Source: Gallaecimonas xiamenensis 3-C-1
GTDB lineage: Bacteria; Pseudomonadota; Gammaproteobacteria; Enterobacterales; Gallaecimonadaceae
Length of the DNA stretch: 64,000 nt
Direction: 5' to 3'
Assembly (NCBI RefSeq): GCF_000299915.1
Contig: NZ_AMRI01000024.1
Coordinates: forward strand, 1-64,000
Below, piece by piece: positions 1-8,416 of this stretch; position 1 is the stretch's first letter; each line of letters starts with the position of its first letter. Made by a program: the position numbers and the translations under genes. A model generated the notes under the pieces. It made no database searches. It had not been told where the DNA came from and worked only from the letters and a program-made list of their open reading frames with translations.

Positions 1-16
1 AAAATCGAGCAGAATC

Positions 17-104
17 AACCATACAAGGCAATCAAACTCACTGCGGCACTTCGTGCCTCCGTCGGACAGCTACTGCGTAGCTGCCGTTTATTGCGGCGTT
101 ATGT
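17..104 (+). repeat. Putative attC recombination site
   Basis: Imperfect palindrome with a short inner hairpin near 41-57, ending in the heptamer GTTATGT at 98-104, directly before the gene at 114. The left core site (near CATACAAGGC) is degenerate. Position and form fit an integron attC site. Confidence 0.5.
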
Positions 105-113
105 AATCGAGCC

Positions 114-413
114 ATGATCGAACAGAAACTTAAAATAGCTCTACTCGAAGCGGCTGATCATTTCAGAGTCCGTGGTATCTCAGAATGGGAGAGTGAAGCC
201 CGAGACGCCGTAAATCGATTAGAGAACGACGATCTTAGTTTTGTCGAAAAAATGTGGCTGAAATATGCACCAACCTGCGAGGTAGAAGACCTTTTAATCA
301 CTGACTATGAGGTTGAAGCGGAGAATGAAGTCAATATACTAAATGCCCAGTTAGCGGAAATTGCAAACAAAGTATTTTGGTTGCTAGACAGCGTAAAGAA
401 TGACAATACATAA
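114..413 (+). CDS. Hypothetical integron cassette protein (99 aa)
   Basis: Acidic, AT-rich 99-residue protein that I do not recognise. It has no signal peptide or membrane segment. The sequence is helix-rich and charged, with runs such as EAADHFRVRGISEWE and a helical C-terminus. It begins ten bases after the attC heptamer and its stop codon TAA lies inside the next attC core (ATAAC), the usual close packing of a promoterless integron cassette. The start has no strong ribosome binding site. Coding potential is supported by the cassette architecture rather than by family recognition. Confidence 0.6.
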   Translation: MIEQKLKIALLEAADHFRVRGISEWESEARDAVNRLENDDLSFVEKMWLKYAPTCEVEDLLITDYEVEAENEVNILNAQLAEIANKVFWLLDSVKNDNT

Positions 414-514
414 CAAACGCCTCATGCGCGAACTCCGTTCCGTTGGTCCTTTTTGTGGTAAAAAATACCACAAAAGGACCAACTGCACTCCGTCGCCATA
501 GACGGGCGTTAGCT
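408..514 (+). repeat. attC recombination site
   Basis: Left core ACATAAC (408-414) and right core GTTAGCT (508-514) enclose a long imperfect palindrome. Its centre (about 442-483) is a near-perfect stem, GTTGGTCCTTTT pairing with AAAAGGACCAAC around an A-rich loop, with one extra T in the left arm. This is the classic attC layout. Confidence 0.8.
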
Positions 515-533
515 GCACAAGACGCACCATCGT

Positions 534-950
534 ATGAAGATTGGAACTAGAGAAGAATACGTAGAGATAGAAGAGCTAGAGAGAAATCCGGAGGGCGTTC
601 CTTGTACGGGCGATGTTAACGTCAGTGTTGCTTTAGCTCTCCAGGGATTTACTGGCTCCTACGATGGAATTTGGCTTGAGTTACCAGAAATGGAAAGGTT
701 CATCAAGGAATTAGAAATACTTGATGAAAAAAGAAACGGCTGTGCAAAAATATCAAGCATGAACCCGAAAGAATTTACTTTAGAAATTCGCTCTTCCGAT
801 TCCTTGGGCCATATGGAAATAGAGGTTCAATTACACCGGTATCAGTATAGCGGTCCTAAGTATTGGCCCATTTATTTAAAGGGTGGCTTTGAAACTCAGC
901 CCGAAACAATTAGGCAGCTAATATCATGCTTCAAGGCACTCACCAACTAA
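534..950 (+). CDS. Hypothetical integron cassette protein (138 aa)
   Basis: 138-residue soluble protein that I do not recognise. It is rich in alternating hydrophobic residues suggestive of a beta-sheet core, for example VNVSVALALQGFTGSYDGIW and MEIEVQLHRYQYSG. An aromatic GPKYWPIYLKGGF segment lies near the C-terminus. There is no signal peptide, membrane segment or recognisable catalytic motif. It sits between two attC sites and is AT-rich compared with the core genes, so it is almost certainly a mobile cassette gene of unknown function. Confidence 0.6.
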   Translation: MKIGTREEYVEIEELERNPEGVPCTGDVNVSVALALQGFTGSYDGIWLELPEMERFIKELEILDEKRNGCAKISSMNPKEFTLEIRSSDSLGHMEIEVQLHRYQYSGPKYWPIYLKGGFETQPETIRQLISCFKALTN

Positions 951-954
951 TTAA

Positions 955-1056
955 AGCTAACAAGGCTCTCATAGATGGGACGTTTAAAGCTTCGCTGGCG
1001 CTCATTATCCACGATTATAGCCAAGTATTTATACGCCCCTGGTCGAGGCGTTATGG
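955..1056 (+). repeat. attC recombination site
   Basis: Left core AGCTAAC (955-961) just after the preceding stop codon and right core GTTATGG (1050-1056) bracket about 100 bases of imperfect dyad symmetry. Confidence 0.65.
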
Positions 1057-1141
1057 CTCACAATAGCAACATTTCCAAAAATAAAGACTTTTCACATTGA
1101 ATTTACGGTATCATGCATCATTAACAGACTTGTGGTTGTTC

Positions 1142-1432
1142 ATGATTATACCGACTAAAAACCCTTCCTCATCAAATGTTTCCTGCTCAAACTGCAAAGC
1201 ATGCTGCTGCCGTCTGGAAGTGATGCTTATTTCAGACACTGGTGTGCCAGAAGCATTTATCACACGTGATCAGCATGGGGGAGAAACAATGAAGCGATTA
1301 AACGATGGTTGGTGTGCTGCTTTAGATAGAGACACTTTACTGTGTACCATTTATGAAAATCGTCCTTGGATATGTCGCGAATTCGAAATGGGGTCAAATG
1401 AATGCATAGATGAGCGGATTAAGTTCTTATAA
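1142..1432 (+). CDS. YkgJ-like cysteine cluster protein
   Basis: About 96 residues with the arrangement of the YkgJ/UPF0153 metal-binding cysteine cluster family. An N-terminal SCSNCKACCC motif is followed by a central WCAALD..LLCTIYENRPWICREFE block, with conserved Cys in contexts LLCTIY and WICREF. These cysteines are thought to bind zinc or an iron-sulphur cluster in the family, whose role is unknown. I chose the ATG at 1142 because the upstream extension from 1097 is not family-like. The gene is in the integron-like region and is short for the family. Confidence 0.75.
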   Translation: MIIPTKNPSSSNVSCSNCKACCCRLEVMLISDTGVPEAFITRDQHGGETMKRLNDGWCAALDRDTLLCTIYENRPWICREFEMGSNECIDERIKFL

Positions 1433-1455
1433 TACAGCTAGTTGATTTTTTGGTC

Positions 1456-1520
1456 GTTAGCCATAACAAAGCTCAAGCTGTATTTGGGCCTCACCACCTT
1501 TATTGGACACGCCTCAATAA
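1456..1520 (+). repeat. Degenerate attC remnant at the end of the first cassette group
   Basis: A right-core-like GTTAGCC (1456-1462) runs straight into a left-core-like CATAAC followed by AAAGC. The next bases contain GGGCCTCACC, a segment also found inside the attC at 7294-7357, but no right core follows before the core-genome gene at 1685. It looks like a truncated site at the array/chromosome junction. Confidence 0.4.
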
Positions 1521-1684
1521 CTAACCCTTCATCATTGCTGCCGACTTGCAGCATCGCACCCAAGGCTGCCGCTATTGCGCACTTTAAAATAAACCTCTGG
1601 GCTGACAGCACCGGCAAGCCTCTTTCCCCTCCCCCTTCCCTTGGCCATAATGACCCTACATTCCCTTAACGGCATCAACACCTT

Positions 1685-2353
1685 ATGTTGAAACGATCCC
1701 TGCTGGCAGTGGCTGCCCTTTGTGTTGGTTTTCAGGCTTTTGCCGAGGACATCGGCATCGACGTGTTCGCCATTCCGTCCAAACCCATCATCGATGAGGT
1801 AAAAGCCACCAGCGATACCCTCAAGGCCCAGGGCCTGGAGAGCTTTTATGCCCAGGGTAAGCCGGTGCATGTCACCTTGTACCTGACCCGCTTCCCAGAG
1901 GGCAGCAAGGCGGCCATCAAGGCAGCAATTGCAAAGCTGGTGGCGGGCAAGGAAGGGTTTGCGGTTGAGGCCAAGGGTTTTAGCGTTACCAAGGGCAACT
2001 GGGCCTTTTTAGACGTTACCCCAAGCCCTGCCCTACAGCGGCTGGCCGATGAAGTAACCATGGCGCTGTCGCCGCTGCGCGCGCCCAACCCGCCGCTGCC
2101 CGGCTGGGTGAAGGCTTACCCCACCAAGCTGGCCGCCTTTGAGCGTTACGGCAGCCCCAACGTCTTTCAAGACTTTGAGCCGCACCTGACCCTGCTGGCC
2201 TCAGAGACCAGCCCAGCGCTAGCCGAAGTCGCCAAAGCCTTGGCCGCCAAGCCACCACAGGCAGAGGGGCAGATAGTGGGCATTGGTATTGGGATAACAG
2301 ACCAGTGGGGGCAACAAAAAGAGATACTGGGCGAGTATTTTTTCAAACAGTAA
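1685..2353 (+). CDS. Periplasmic 2H phosphoesterase / 2'-5' RNA ligase family protein
   Basis: 222 residues with a signal peptide (residues 1 to about 20, AFA-ED cleavage). Two HxT motifs typical of the 2H phosphoesterase superfamily are present: HVTLYLT at about residue 62 and HLTLLA at about 167. In 2H enzymes these two His residues form the active site that hydrolyses or forms 2',5' or cyclic phosphodiester bonds. Export makes a role on extracytoplasmic substrates likely, but the real substrate is unknown. The gene is GC-rich like the core chromosome, unlike the flanking cassettes. It shares a bidirectional terminator with the convergent rluF. Confidence 0.8.
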   Translation: MLKRSLLAVAALCVGFQAFAEDIGIDVFAIPSKPIIDEVKATSDTLKAQGLESFYAQGKPVHVTLYLTRFPEGSKAAIKAAIAKLVAGKEGFAVEAKGFSVTKGNWAFLDVTPSPALQRLADEVTMALSPLRAPNPPLPGWVKAYPTKLAAFERYGSPNVFQDFEPHLTLLASETSPALAEVAKALAAKPPQAEGQIVGIGIGITDQWGQQKEILGEYFFKQ

Positions 2354-2379
2354 AAAGGGGGCCTAGCGGCCCCCTTTTT
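2352..2379. terminator. Bidirectional rho-independent terminator
   Basis: Perfect stem AAAAAGGGGGCC (2352-2363) / GGCCCCCTTTTT (2368-2379) with loop TAGC lies between convergent genes. It overlaps the last codon of rluF on the minus strand. A/T runs on both sides allow termination in both directions. Confidence 0.9.
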
Positions 2380-3355
2380 TACTTCTACCACCCAGGCTAA
2401 TGGCCGGGCGGCCGCCTTTTGGCGCCGGGCCTTTTTTGCGGCCAGGCCCCGCTTTGGCAGGCCCTTTACTGGCGCCGTCGCGGGCCGGTTTGGCTGGAGC
2501 TTTGCCGCCACCGCCCAGCACCTGGGCTTTGTTGCGGTTACTGCCGGCTTTGCTTTTACCTGCGGCCGCACGGCTCTGGCTGCTGCCGGCTTTTTTGGGG
2601 CTGCGCTTGGCCGAGCCGCCTTTGCTTGACTCAGAAGAAGAGCCGGCAATGGCTTCGGCCAGCTCTTTGATTTCTTTCTCGGTAAAGTCGCGCCACTCGC
2701 CAATGCCGAGCCCCTTGAGGGTGATGTGCATGATGCGGGTGCGCTCAAGCTTTATCACCTCATAGCCAAAATGCTCGGCCATGCGCCGTATTTGCCGGTT
2801 CAGGCCTTGCACCAGGGTGATGCGAAAAACGTTATTGGACTCCTGGCTGACCTTGCACTTTTTGGTCATGGTGCCAAGGATCGGCACACCGCCCGCCATG
2901 CCGTCAATAAAGCCCTGGGTAATGGGTTTGTTGACGGTAACCAGATACTCTTTTTCGTGGTTATTGCCGGCCCGCAGCACCTTGTTGACCAAGTCGCCGT
3001 TACTGGTAAGGAAAATAAGGCCCTGGGAGTCTTTGTCGAGGCGGCCGATAGGGAAGATGCGGGTGCCGTGGCTAACATAATCAACGATGTTGTTGCGCTC
3101 GGCGCTGTCGGTGGTGCTAACCACCCCCACCGGCTTGTTCAGGGCAATAAGCACGAAGTCGTCGGCTTCGCGCGGCTCGATAAGCTGGCCATTGACCTTA
3201 ACCTTATCCCCCGGTGCCACCTGGTCGCCCACTGAGGCGCGCTTGCCATTGATAAAGACATTGCCTTGCTCGATGTACCGGTCGGCATCTCTTCGCGAGC
3301 ATATGCCGCTTTCACTGATGTACTTATTCAGGCGAATGGTGGCTGAAGTTATCAT
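2363..3355 (-). CDS. rluF: 23S rRNA pseudouridine(2604) synthase RluF
   Basis: 330 residues. An N-terminal S4 RNA-binding domain (about 6-60: [20 protein letters not shown]) is followed by an RsuA/RluB/E/F-type synthase domain. The catalytic Asp is in [18 protein letters not shown] (Asp at about 107), and a GLNRQIRRM motif follows. RluF modifies U2604 of 23S rRNA. After about residue 245 comes a low-complexity Lys/Ala/Gly/Pro/Ser tail, common in RluF/RluB and probably RNA-contacting. I chose ATG 3355 because it gives the family N-terminus [12 protein letters not shown]; a TTG at 3394 would add 13 residues. Confidence 0.92.
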   Translation of the reverse strand: MITSATIRLNKYISESGICSRRDADRYIEQGNVFINGKRASVGDQVAPGDKVKVNGQLIEPREADDFVLIALNKPVGVVSTTDSAERNNIVDYVSHGTRIFPIGRLDKDSQGLIFLTSNGDLVNKVLRAGNNHEKEYLVTVNKPITQGFIDGMAGGVPILGTMTKKCKVSQESNNVFRITLVQGLNRQIRRMAEHFGYEVIKLERTRIMHITLKGLGIGEWRDFTEKEIKELAEAIAGSSSESSKGGSAKRSPKKAGSSQSRAAAGKSKAGSNRNKAQVLGGGGKAPAKPARDGASKGPAKAGPGRKKGPAPKGGRPAISLGGRSKKGGR

Positions 3356-3499
3356 GGGGCAGTCATCTTCATCGTTGGTGGTGTAGACCCACAAGGTTCA
3401 CAACGGGGCACGACCAAAAAAGGTGGGGGCAAGTATAGAGGAAGACGAACACAAAAACGCAGTACAGCGGATGGCGGGTTCAGAGAAAAGGTAAAGGGC

Positions 3500-3823
3500 G
3501 CCCACGCTTTGAATCACCGCAAGAGACTCTCTTGATGCTGCTCCCAGCGACCCACAACGGCCGCATCGCCTGACGCTTCTGCGGCTTTGCCATCGGCATG
3601 CACTACCAGGCGGTAATGATTGGACATCACCCCATAGGCACAAAGCCTGCTGGTGAACACTCTTAGCCAGCCTATCCCCCCCAGAGCTAGCGGTGACTAA
3701 AGCCCTGCCCGGCCAGGTGGCCTTTAGCGCAGAAAAAGCGCGGCGCGCACCACGACAAAGGCAGTGGTAGTAGGGCGTGTCGTACACCGACGCCAGTTCA
3801 GCGCGAGGACAGATTTGGGTCAA
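3500..3823 (-). pseudogene. Decayed REP-associated (RAYT/Y1-type) transposase
   Basis: The minus strand begins with a recognisable RAYT N-terminus, DTPYYHCLCRGARRAF, then loses frame. A second frame resumes with LCAYGVMSNHYRLVVHADG, the HUH-type motif region. The usual HYH is changed to HYR, so a metal-binding His is lost. At least one frameshift, truncation and motif loss make it nonfunctional. Intact relatives are single-strand DNA transposases linked to REP palindromes. Confidence 0.75.
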
Positions 3824-3885
3824 AGGGGTATGGCGAAATGAGGGTCTTTCAAGGCGGGTTTTCTGATGGCAACTTCGCCACTGTT

Positions 3886-4400
3886 AGATGGGTGCCCGTG
3901 TTCTTCTTTACGCCACCGGTTTCAACAACGAGGGCCGCCCCTACCCCCGAGGGCAAAGACAATGCCCCGCGCAGTGCCAGTTCCCTGGCCCCCATGAGCT
4001 GACCCGCTTTGCCAGCGTCGTGCTGCAAAGAGCCGGCCTGACCCCGCCTTCATACAACGCCATGTTCAGTCCACAAATTCGTATTCACGCCCCCACCCAG
4101 TTCGGCCCGGGTATCGGTGAGGTGACCGACGCCTAGGACCACATCGAACTCAGCTATGGCCTTGGCTGGGGCTGATAAAAAAACTTTCGGCTGGGGCGCT
4201 TTTAAAGAAGGGCAAGGTGACGGCTGCGTGCACTACCTCATCGCTCTCCCCTAACAGAAGATGGGAGTCATGCTGCTCAGCAATAGCGAAAACGGCGAGA
4301 ACATCTTCGGCGCCCTGCTGCGCCTTAGCCTGGCCAACAGTTATACACCCGTAGCATAGGAGCGCTATAGCGATGGCAGCCAGCTGCTGGAATAAGCCTG
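3886..4400 (+). pseudogene. Remnant of a serine hydrolase (class C beta-lactamase-like)
   Basis: Pieces in more than one frame resemble the C-terminal half of penicillin-binding-protein-like serine hydrolases. They include YATGFNNEGRPY, PHELTRFASVVLQ, HIELSYGLGWG after 4140, then WGAFKEGQGDG and GVMLLSNSENGENIF. Stop codons near 4136 and 4253 and frameshifts interrupt it. The N-terminal SxxK domain is absent. It is an inactive relic next to the decayed transposase. Confidence 0.6.
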
Positions 4401-4617
4401 GCTCCTGACACTTTGTTACGAAATACAGACCTATGTTTCCTGTTCATCACTTTATTAGCAGCCACTTAATCGGTATTTTAAGAGCCGAGAAGTCAAAGCC
4501 TCAGCAGTCACTTTAGCGGTGCCGGCACCCTTACCATGGCTGCTGGCCTGGCCTTGCTTACCCTAATCCAGATAAGGGAGCTTGGCCTTTTATTAGCCTA
4601 TCCAACGGAATTGGAAA
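4401..4617. other. No gene recognised
   Basis: This stretch follows the hydrolase relic and precedes the membrane-protein gene. No coding pattern or clear hairpin was seen. It may hold the promoter of the gene at 4618, but I could not pick one with confidence. Confidence 0.4.
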
Positions 4618-4965
4618 ATGTCTAACCCTGCCTTTGAAGAATCCTATGAGTCAATCGACGCCCACGAATGCCTGAAACTGGTTTGGTTTATCCGTGGTGC
4701 ATTTGATCTCTTTTTAATCATCTGTTTTGGTTATTTGGTTTTCCTGGGCTTTGTCTCGGGCCGGCCAGAAGCTACCGTGCTGATTTTGGTAATAACCATG
4801 CTGCCGATTTCCGAACTGTACTTTATCTATGGTTTTTATCAGCGCAGTGAAAATGCCTTAACCGCCTTACATGTCTACGCCGGTTTATCTCTGCTTAATT
4901 TCCCCATCGGCACCGCCCTTTCGCTTTATCACTACGTGAAGGCACGGGATATAAAGTGGAGCTGA
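4618..4965 (+). CDS. Small hypothetical membrane protein (115 aa)
   Basis: 115 residues with three predicted transmembrane helices at about residues 25-48 (AFDLFLIICFGYLVFLGF), 52-76 (ATVLILVITMLPISELYFIYG) and 85-107. I do not recognise the family. The ATG follows a purine-rich GGAATTGGAAA segment that can act as a ribosome binding site. It is the only intact-looking gene in the decayed 3.4-6.2 kb stretch. Confidence 0.6.
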   Translation: MSNPAFEESYESIDAHECLKLVWFIRGAFDLFLIICFGYLVFLGFVSGRPEATVLILVITMLPISELYFIYGFYQRSENALTALHVYAGLSLLNFPIGTALSLYHYVKARDIKWS

Positions 4966-5042
4966 TAAAAATCAACCATATTCATTTATTCCCAGGCGTT
5001 TAACCCGATACTACAAGGAAGTAATAATGGGACTAAATTAGA

Positions 5043-5171
5043 ATGGGTAAGCGTCAAAAACAACTAGCCGACCAAGTCGTCCCTGAGGATGCACAATTCC
5101 TTGAGCTAGTGGCGGATTTTCACCAGAAAATAAAGGGCCTCTATCCTCTATTTCATCATTTAATTCACTGA
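5043..5171 (+). CDS. Possible small protein (42 aa) or gene remnant
   Basis: A short frame with an ATG at 5043 after a purine-rich stretch encodes a plausible soluble peptide containing DQVVPEDAQFLELVADF. No family is recognised. It could equally be the N-terminal stub of a decayed gene, since the following kilobase is broken sequence. Confidence 0.25.
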   Translation: MGKRQKQLADQVVPEDAQFLELVADFHQKIKGLYPLFHHLIH

Positions 5172-6217
5172 GGTATCAAAGACATTATTTATGACGCCGA
5201 TATCTGTGGCTCAGGTGTGCCAGTATTGGCGCCAGTTACGCCACTTCGTTTTGCCTGGCTTAGCATTGCCGATTTTCGACCGTATTGGAGCCACAAACCT
5301 CACTGCAGTGCCAAAGGTGCTGAGCATCTGTCCCTTCATGTTGTCTTGCTGGCAGCAAAATTTCAGGCCAGTCTTAGCTAACACCCAGAGGATGTGACAC
5401 CAGCAGCAGGCGTGACCCGGAACTCAGCCCTAGGGCAGTACCGATCCCAACCCACCGGCTTTATTAGCTTTTACCCACCTAAAGAGTCCAGCCATAGGGG
5501 CCATTCTTTGCTTTATTCACAACGAGTTAGCCTGTACTTTGGTGGCCAGCTGACAAGGAGTGGGCTGTGCTGACTTGGCAACGTAGGTGTAAGTCCTAAG
5601 GGCGGTAGCGTGGCTTTCATTCTTCTATGCGCCATTGCTATTACTCTGATAATTAATAGATTTTTTAACGACCTGCTTTCCCCTACTGCGCCCTCATATG
5701 CCGGTTCGCGCACCGGCGGCACCCAACTTTTGTTTACTCGGCCACACCTTGGCCCTCACCCTAGTGGGTTATCGTCGCAAGGGCCGATATTCAAAATCAC
5801 TCCTGGCAATTTTTTCGCACAACGTCAGCGGGGCCAGCCAACCAAAAGCATTGTCGAGAGGCCATCAAGATGAATCTAAGCTGGCGATTGCGAGTAAGTG
5901 TTTGGGATACAGTATATCCAGGCGTGCCGTGACCATTTGGCGCCTTTATTACAGAGAGCAGGCGCATTTATCCCAACAGCTGTCAGTCAAGTGACTAAAT
6001 GCATTGATATTTATAAGTGGCCCGACCTCAAGATAAAGAGCCGGTCCGCTCAGTAAAAGGTGCCGGCGCGCGTTTATGCAGAGCCTTTCTAGCAGTTTGC
6101 GTAATAGGATTATAAATCCGTCGTTTATGCAACCAAGGCTAAGTGGTCTAATGAGAGAAAACGAGCCGTCTTCATAACTATTGTTGGGCGATTAATAGCA
6201 AGAATCGGAAGATAAAC
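5172..6217. other. Decayed intergenic region without a confident gene
   Basis: Several short frames occur here (for example 5191-5397, 5610-5873 and 5698-5994), but none resembles a known protein or has a convincing start. The piece around 5610-5660 reads as a hydrophobic helix, which may be a relic of a membrane protein. A degenerate attC-like right core GTTGGGC lies at 6183-6189, just before the next cassette gene. Confidence 0.4.
6127..6189 (+). repeat. Possible degenerate attC site
   Basis: Ends in GTTGGGC (fits GTTRRRY) at 6183-6189, 28 bases before the SUKH gene. The left core (around GCAACCAAGGC) is weak, so only position and the right heptamer support this. Confidence 0.3.
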
Positions 6218-6727
6218 ATGGAAAGAAAATTTCCTGATATTTTAAAGATATTTCATGATATCGAAGTTGATTACGCCGATGGTGACGGAATAGATTTCGA
6301 GCCGTACACCGAATTTTACTCAAAAGAAGAAACTTCAGATTGGATTAAAGCTTGGACCGGGAATGATTCTCTTGACGGAAGCGAGTACTTGATATTTGGC
6401 CAAGATGGAACAGGCGGCTACGCTGCGTTTTGGTTAGTGAATGAATCAAATGACATTTTAGAACAGCCTATTGTGTTTTTCGGTTCCGAAGGTGAGGTTG
6501 GCGTAGTTTCCGTAAACTTTGCAGAATATGTATGGCTATTTGCCAACGGGATAGGGCCATATGAGGCGGTAGCCTATCCTGGTCTAGAGCGTCCAAAAAA
6601 CGAAGAGTTTTTGAAGTTTGCAAAGAAATACGTGCCTTCTAGTGAGAGCACCTCTGTTAAAATTATAGAAAAAGCTAAATTAAAATATCCTGACTTTGAA
6701 AAGATGGTTGACCAACTATGTCAGTAG
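6218..6727 (+). CDS. SMI1/KNR4 (SUKH) family protein
   Basis: 169-residue soluble acidic protein with SUKH-type features: DGSEYLIFGQDGTGGYAAFW, PIVFFGSEGEVGVVS and a following FAEYVWLFANG helix. SUKH proteins are often immunity proteins against contact-dependent or polymorphic toxins, but no toxin gene is nearby. As an orphan cassette it may act as preventive immunity, which is inference. ATG 6218 follows a GGAAGATAA ribosome binding site. It lies directly upstream of a well-formed attC. Confidence 0.75.
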   Translation: MERKFPDILKIFHDIEVDYADGDGIDFEPYTEFYSKEETSDWIKAWTGNDSLDGSEYLIFGQDGTGGYAAFWLVNESNDILEQPIVFFGSEGEVGVVSVNFAEYVWLFANGIGPYEAVAYPGLERPKNEEFLKFAKKYVPSSESTSVKIIEKAKLKYPDFEKMVDQLCQ

Positions 6728-6728
6728 C

Positions 6729-6842
6729 GCCTAACAAATTACTCCAGCTGACGTTTTGGTCTACGCTCCGTTTTGGCGTGGCTACGCCACTTTACACCAA
6801 AACTCCACTACAACCAAAACGCCGCTGAGTAAGGCGTTAGAG
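6729..6842 (+). repeat. attC recombination site
   Basis: Left core GCCTAAC (6729-6735) and right core GTTAGAG (6836-6842) with long dyad symmetry. Inner arms CGTTTTGGT and ACCAAAACG-like segments and an inner GTGGCTACGCCAC hairpin are visible. One of the clearest attC sites in the window. Confidence 0.85.
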
Positions 6843-6854
6843 CTAAGGAAATTC

Positions 6855-7292
6855 ATGAATATCACACTAGAAGACGTTACAAGTTCAAATTATTAAGCCG
6901 TATGTGACTTAGATGTCACGGATGAGCAGCAGGAATATGTTGCAAGCAATATGTGGTCTTTGGTTGAGTCACATTACTGCCAAGAACATACCTGCAGAGC
7001 GATCTATCATAACGACAAACCTGTCGGTTTTTTCATGTGGGTATCTGAAACGTCTGAAAAAGTTTCTATTTGGCTCTTTATGGTGGATCAACGCTTTCAA
7101 AAATCTGGTATTGGTAGAGCCGCGCTAAATTTGGCTCTCAATGAAATCAAAGCCAGTGACAAAGTAAAAGAAATAGAAATTTGCTATAACCCTGAAAACC
7201 CAGTGGCCAAAGATTTTTATTCAAGTTTTGGCTTTCAGGAAGTGGGTTTAGATGAAGATGGTGAAGATATGTTGGCAGTCATCAAGCTGTGA
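6855..7292 (+). pseudogene. GNAT N-acetyltransferase with premature stop codon
   Basis: The full reading frame from ATG 6855 encodes a complete GNAT fold with acetyl-CoA loop QRFQKSGIGRAAL and C-terminal NPVAKDFYSSFGFQEVG. Codon 14 is TAA (6894-6896), sitting inside an otherwise family-like N-terminus (EDVTSSNY-stop-AVCDLDVTDEQQ). A one-base change from GAA would explain it. Translation could restart at ATG 6951, losing the first beta strand. It lies between two attC sites, so it is a decaying cassette. Confidence 0.75.
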
Positions 7293-7293
7293 G

Positions 7294-7357
7294 CTCTAAC
7301 AATCACCATCAAAATGCCGTTGGGCCTCACCTCCAACAACTGAGCACGGCGTTATGT
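7294..7357 (+). repeat. attC recombination site
   Basis: Left core CTCTAAC (7294-7300), right core GTTATGT (7351-7357) and a compact inner palindrome GTTGGGCCTCACCTCCAAC. Short VCR-unlike attC of about 64 bases. Confidence 0.75.
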
Positions 7358-7379
7358 GGAGTAAGGATGAAATATCAAG

Positions 7380-7843
7380 ATGATTAGAGAGGCAAATCCG
7401 AAAGATTATAATGATATGGATTCTGTATTCCGCGCATCCGCGAAAAAGCTATGTATTGCTAGCTACAGCAGTGAAGTTGTTGAGGCTTGGGCAGGTAAGT
7501 GTTGGCCAGAACGTTTTATAAAAGGTGCGAGTGAAGGTAACCGCCACTATGTACTTGTTATGGATGAAACTGTTGTATGCTTTGGCTCTATCAATTTAGA
7601 GAAGCAATTACTCGTTTCTCTTTTTTTACACCTGAATACGTCGGGCAAGGGCTCGGTAAAATAATGATATAATTTATTTTTGATGTAGCAAAGAGCGAAA
7701 ACATTGAATTTCTTCAACTAGATTCTTCTCTGAACGCTGTAAGTTTTTACCTTAGAAATGGTTTTAAAGAAATAGGTAGAAGTAACTATAAGACACAAAA
7801 CGGCGTTATTTTGGAATCTGTGCAAATGGAATGTAGGTTGTGA
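7380..7843 (+). pseudogene. GNAT N-acetyltransferase with frameshift and stop
   Basis: The N-terminal half (MIREANPKDYNDMDSVFRAS...) is a standard GNAT start. At a run of seven T (about 7619-7626) the frame is lost. The other frame continues with FFTPEYVGQGLGKIMI, the acetyl-CoA loop, then an in-frame TAA, then a normal GNAT end with SLNAVSFYLRNGFKEIG and a stop at 7841-7843. Two lesions make it a pseudogene. The T-run slip could partly be a sequencing error. Confidence 0.75.
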
Positions 7844-7864
7844 GTTCAGCACATAACTGGTCAC

Positions 7865-8182
7865 ATGAATAGTTTATTTGAGTTCGCGTACATAGCTGGC
7901 CTCATTGCAATCTGGTCGGGCTTAGTCGTTACGTTGTGGCGCTTCTATCAGCTGGCGTTCCGACTCACAGTGCTGGGCGCGCTGCGCTTCACTGCGGTTT
8001 CGGTGGCACTTGCCTGCCTGTTGTATCTGCCGGCAGCAGTAGCCGGTTCGTGGGCATTCTGCCTGTCCGCAAAGGTTGGCCTTTGTGTCTTTGGCGGATA
8101 TGCCGGCACCGGCTTGGTAGCTGCAGGGGTTGTCCTGGTGCTCCGTTCGGTTCGGGCTGGTCGCGTCTTGGTTGTGGCCTAA
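7865..8182 (+). CDS. Small hypothetical membrane protein (105 aa)
   Basis: 105 residues, mostly three hydrophobic helices: about 8-30 (YIAGLIAIWSGLVVTLW), 37-60 (LTVLGALRFTAVSVALACLL) and 68-96. Function is unknown. It is more GC-rich than its cassette neighbours. It begins a few bases after an ACATAAC left-core-like heptamer and its downstream region ends in an attC. No strong ribosome binding site is seen. Confidence 0.5.
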   Translation: MNSLFEFAYIAGLIAIWSGLVVTLWRFYQLAFRLTVLGALRFTAVSVALACLLYLPAAVAGSWAFCLSAKVGLCVFGGYAGTGLVAAGVVLVLRSVRAGRVLVVA

Positions 8183-8317
8183 GGTTAGGCACTTTTGTTT
8201 TCTTGGCCCGAGCTGATAGCGGCCTGGAAGCCGGGAAAGTGGCGGTAGTGCGCCTGGGTTTTACCGGGTTTAGCTGTGCGGCATGTCGGCAGCTATTCGT
8301 GCGTGAACCATATGGCT

Positions 8318-8393
8318 TAATGGTTCAAGGCCGCTCACTTCGCTCACTCTGGCGCCTGCATACTGCGGTCGCTCCTTAACCTAAGCGTTAGAC
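8318..8393 (+). repeat. attC recombination site
   Basis: Right core GTTAGAC (8387-8393) preceded by AAGC, with imperfect inner symmetry (GCCGCTCACTTCGCTCACTC... region). The left core around TTAATGGTTCAAGGC is approximate. Confidence 0.6.
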
Positions 8394-8416
8394 TTTCAAT
8401 ATTCAAGTGATGGAGT

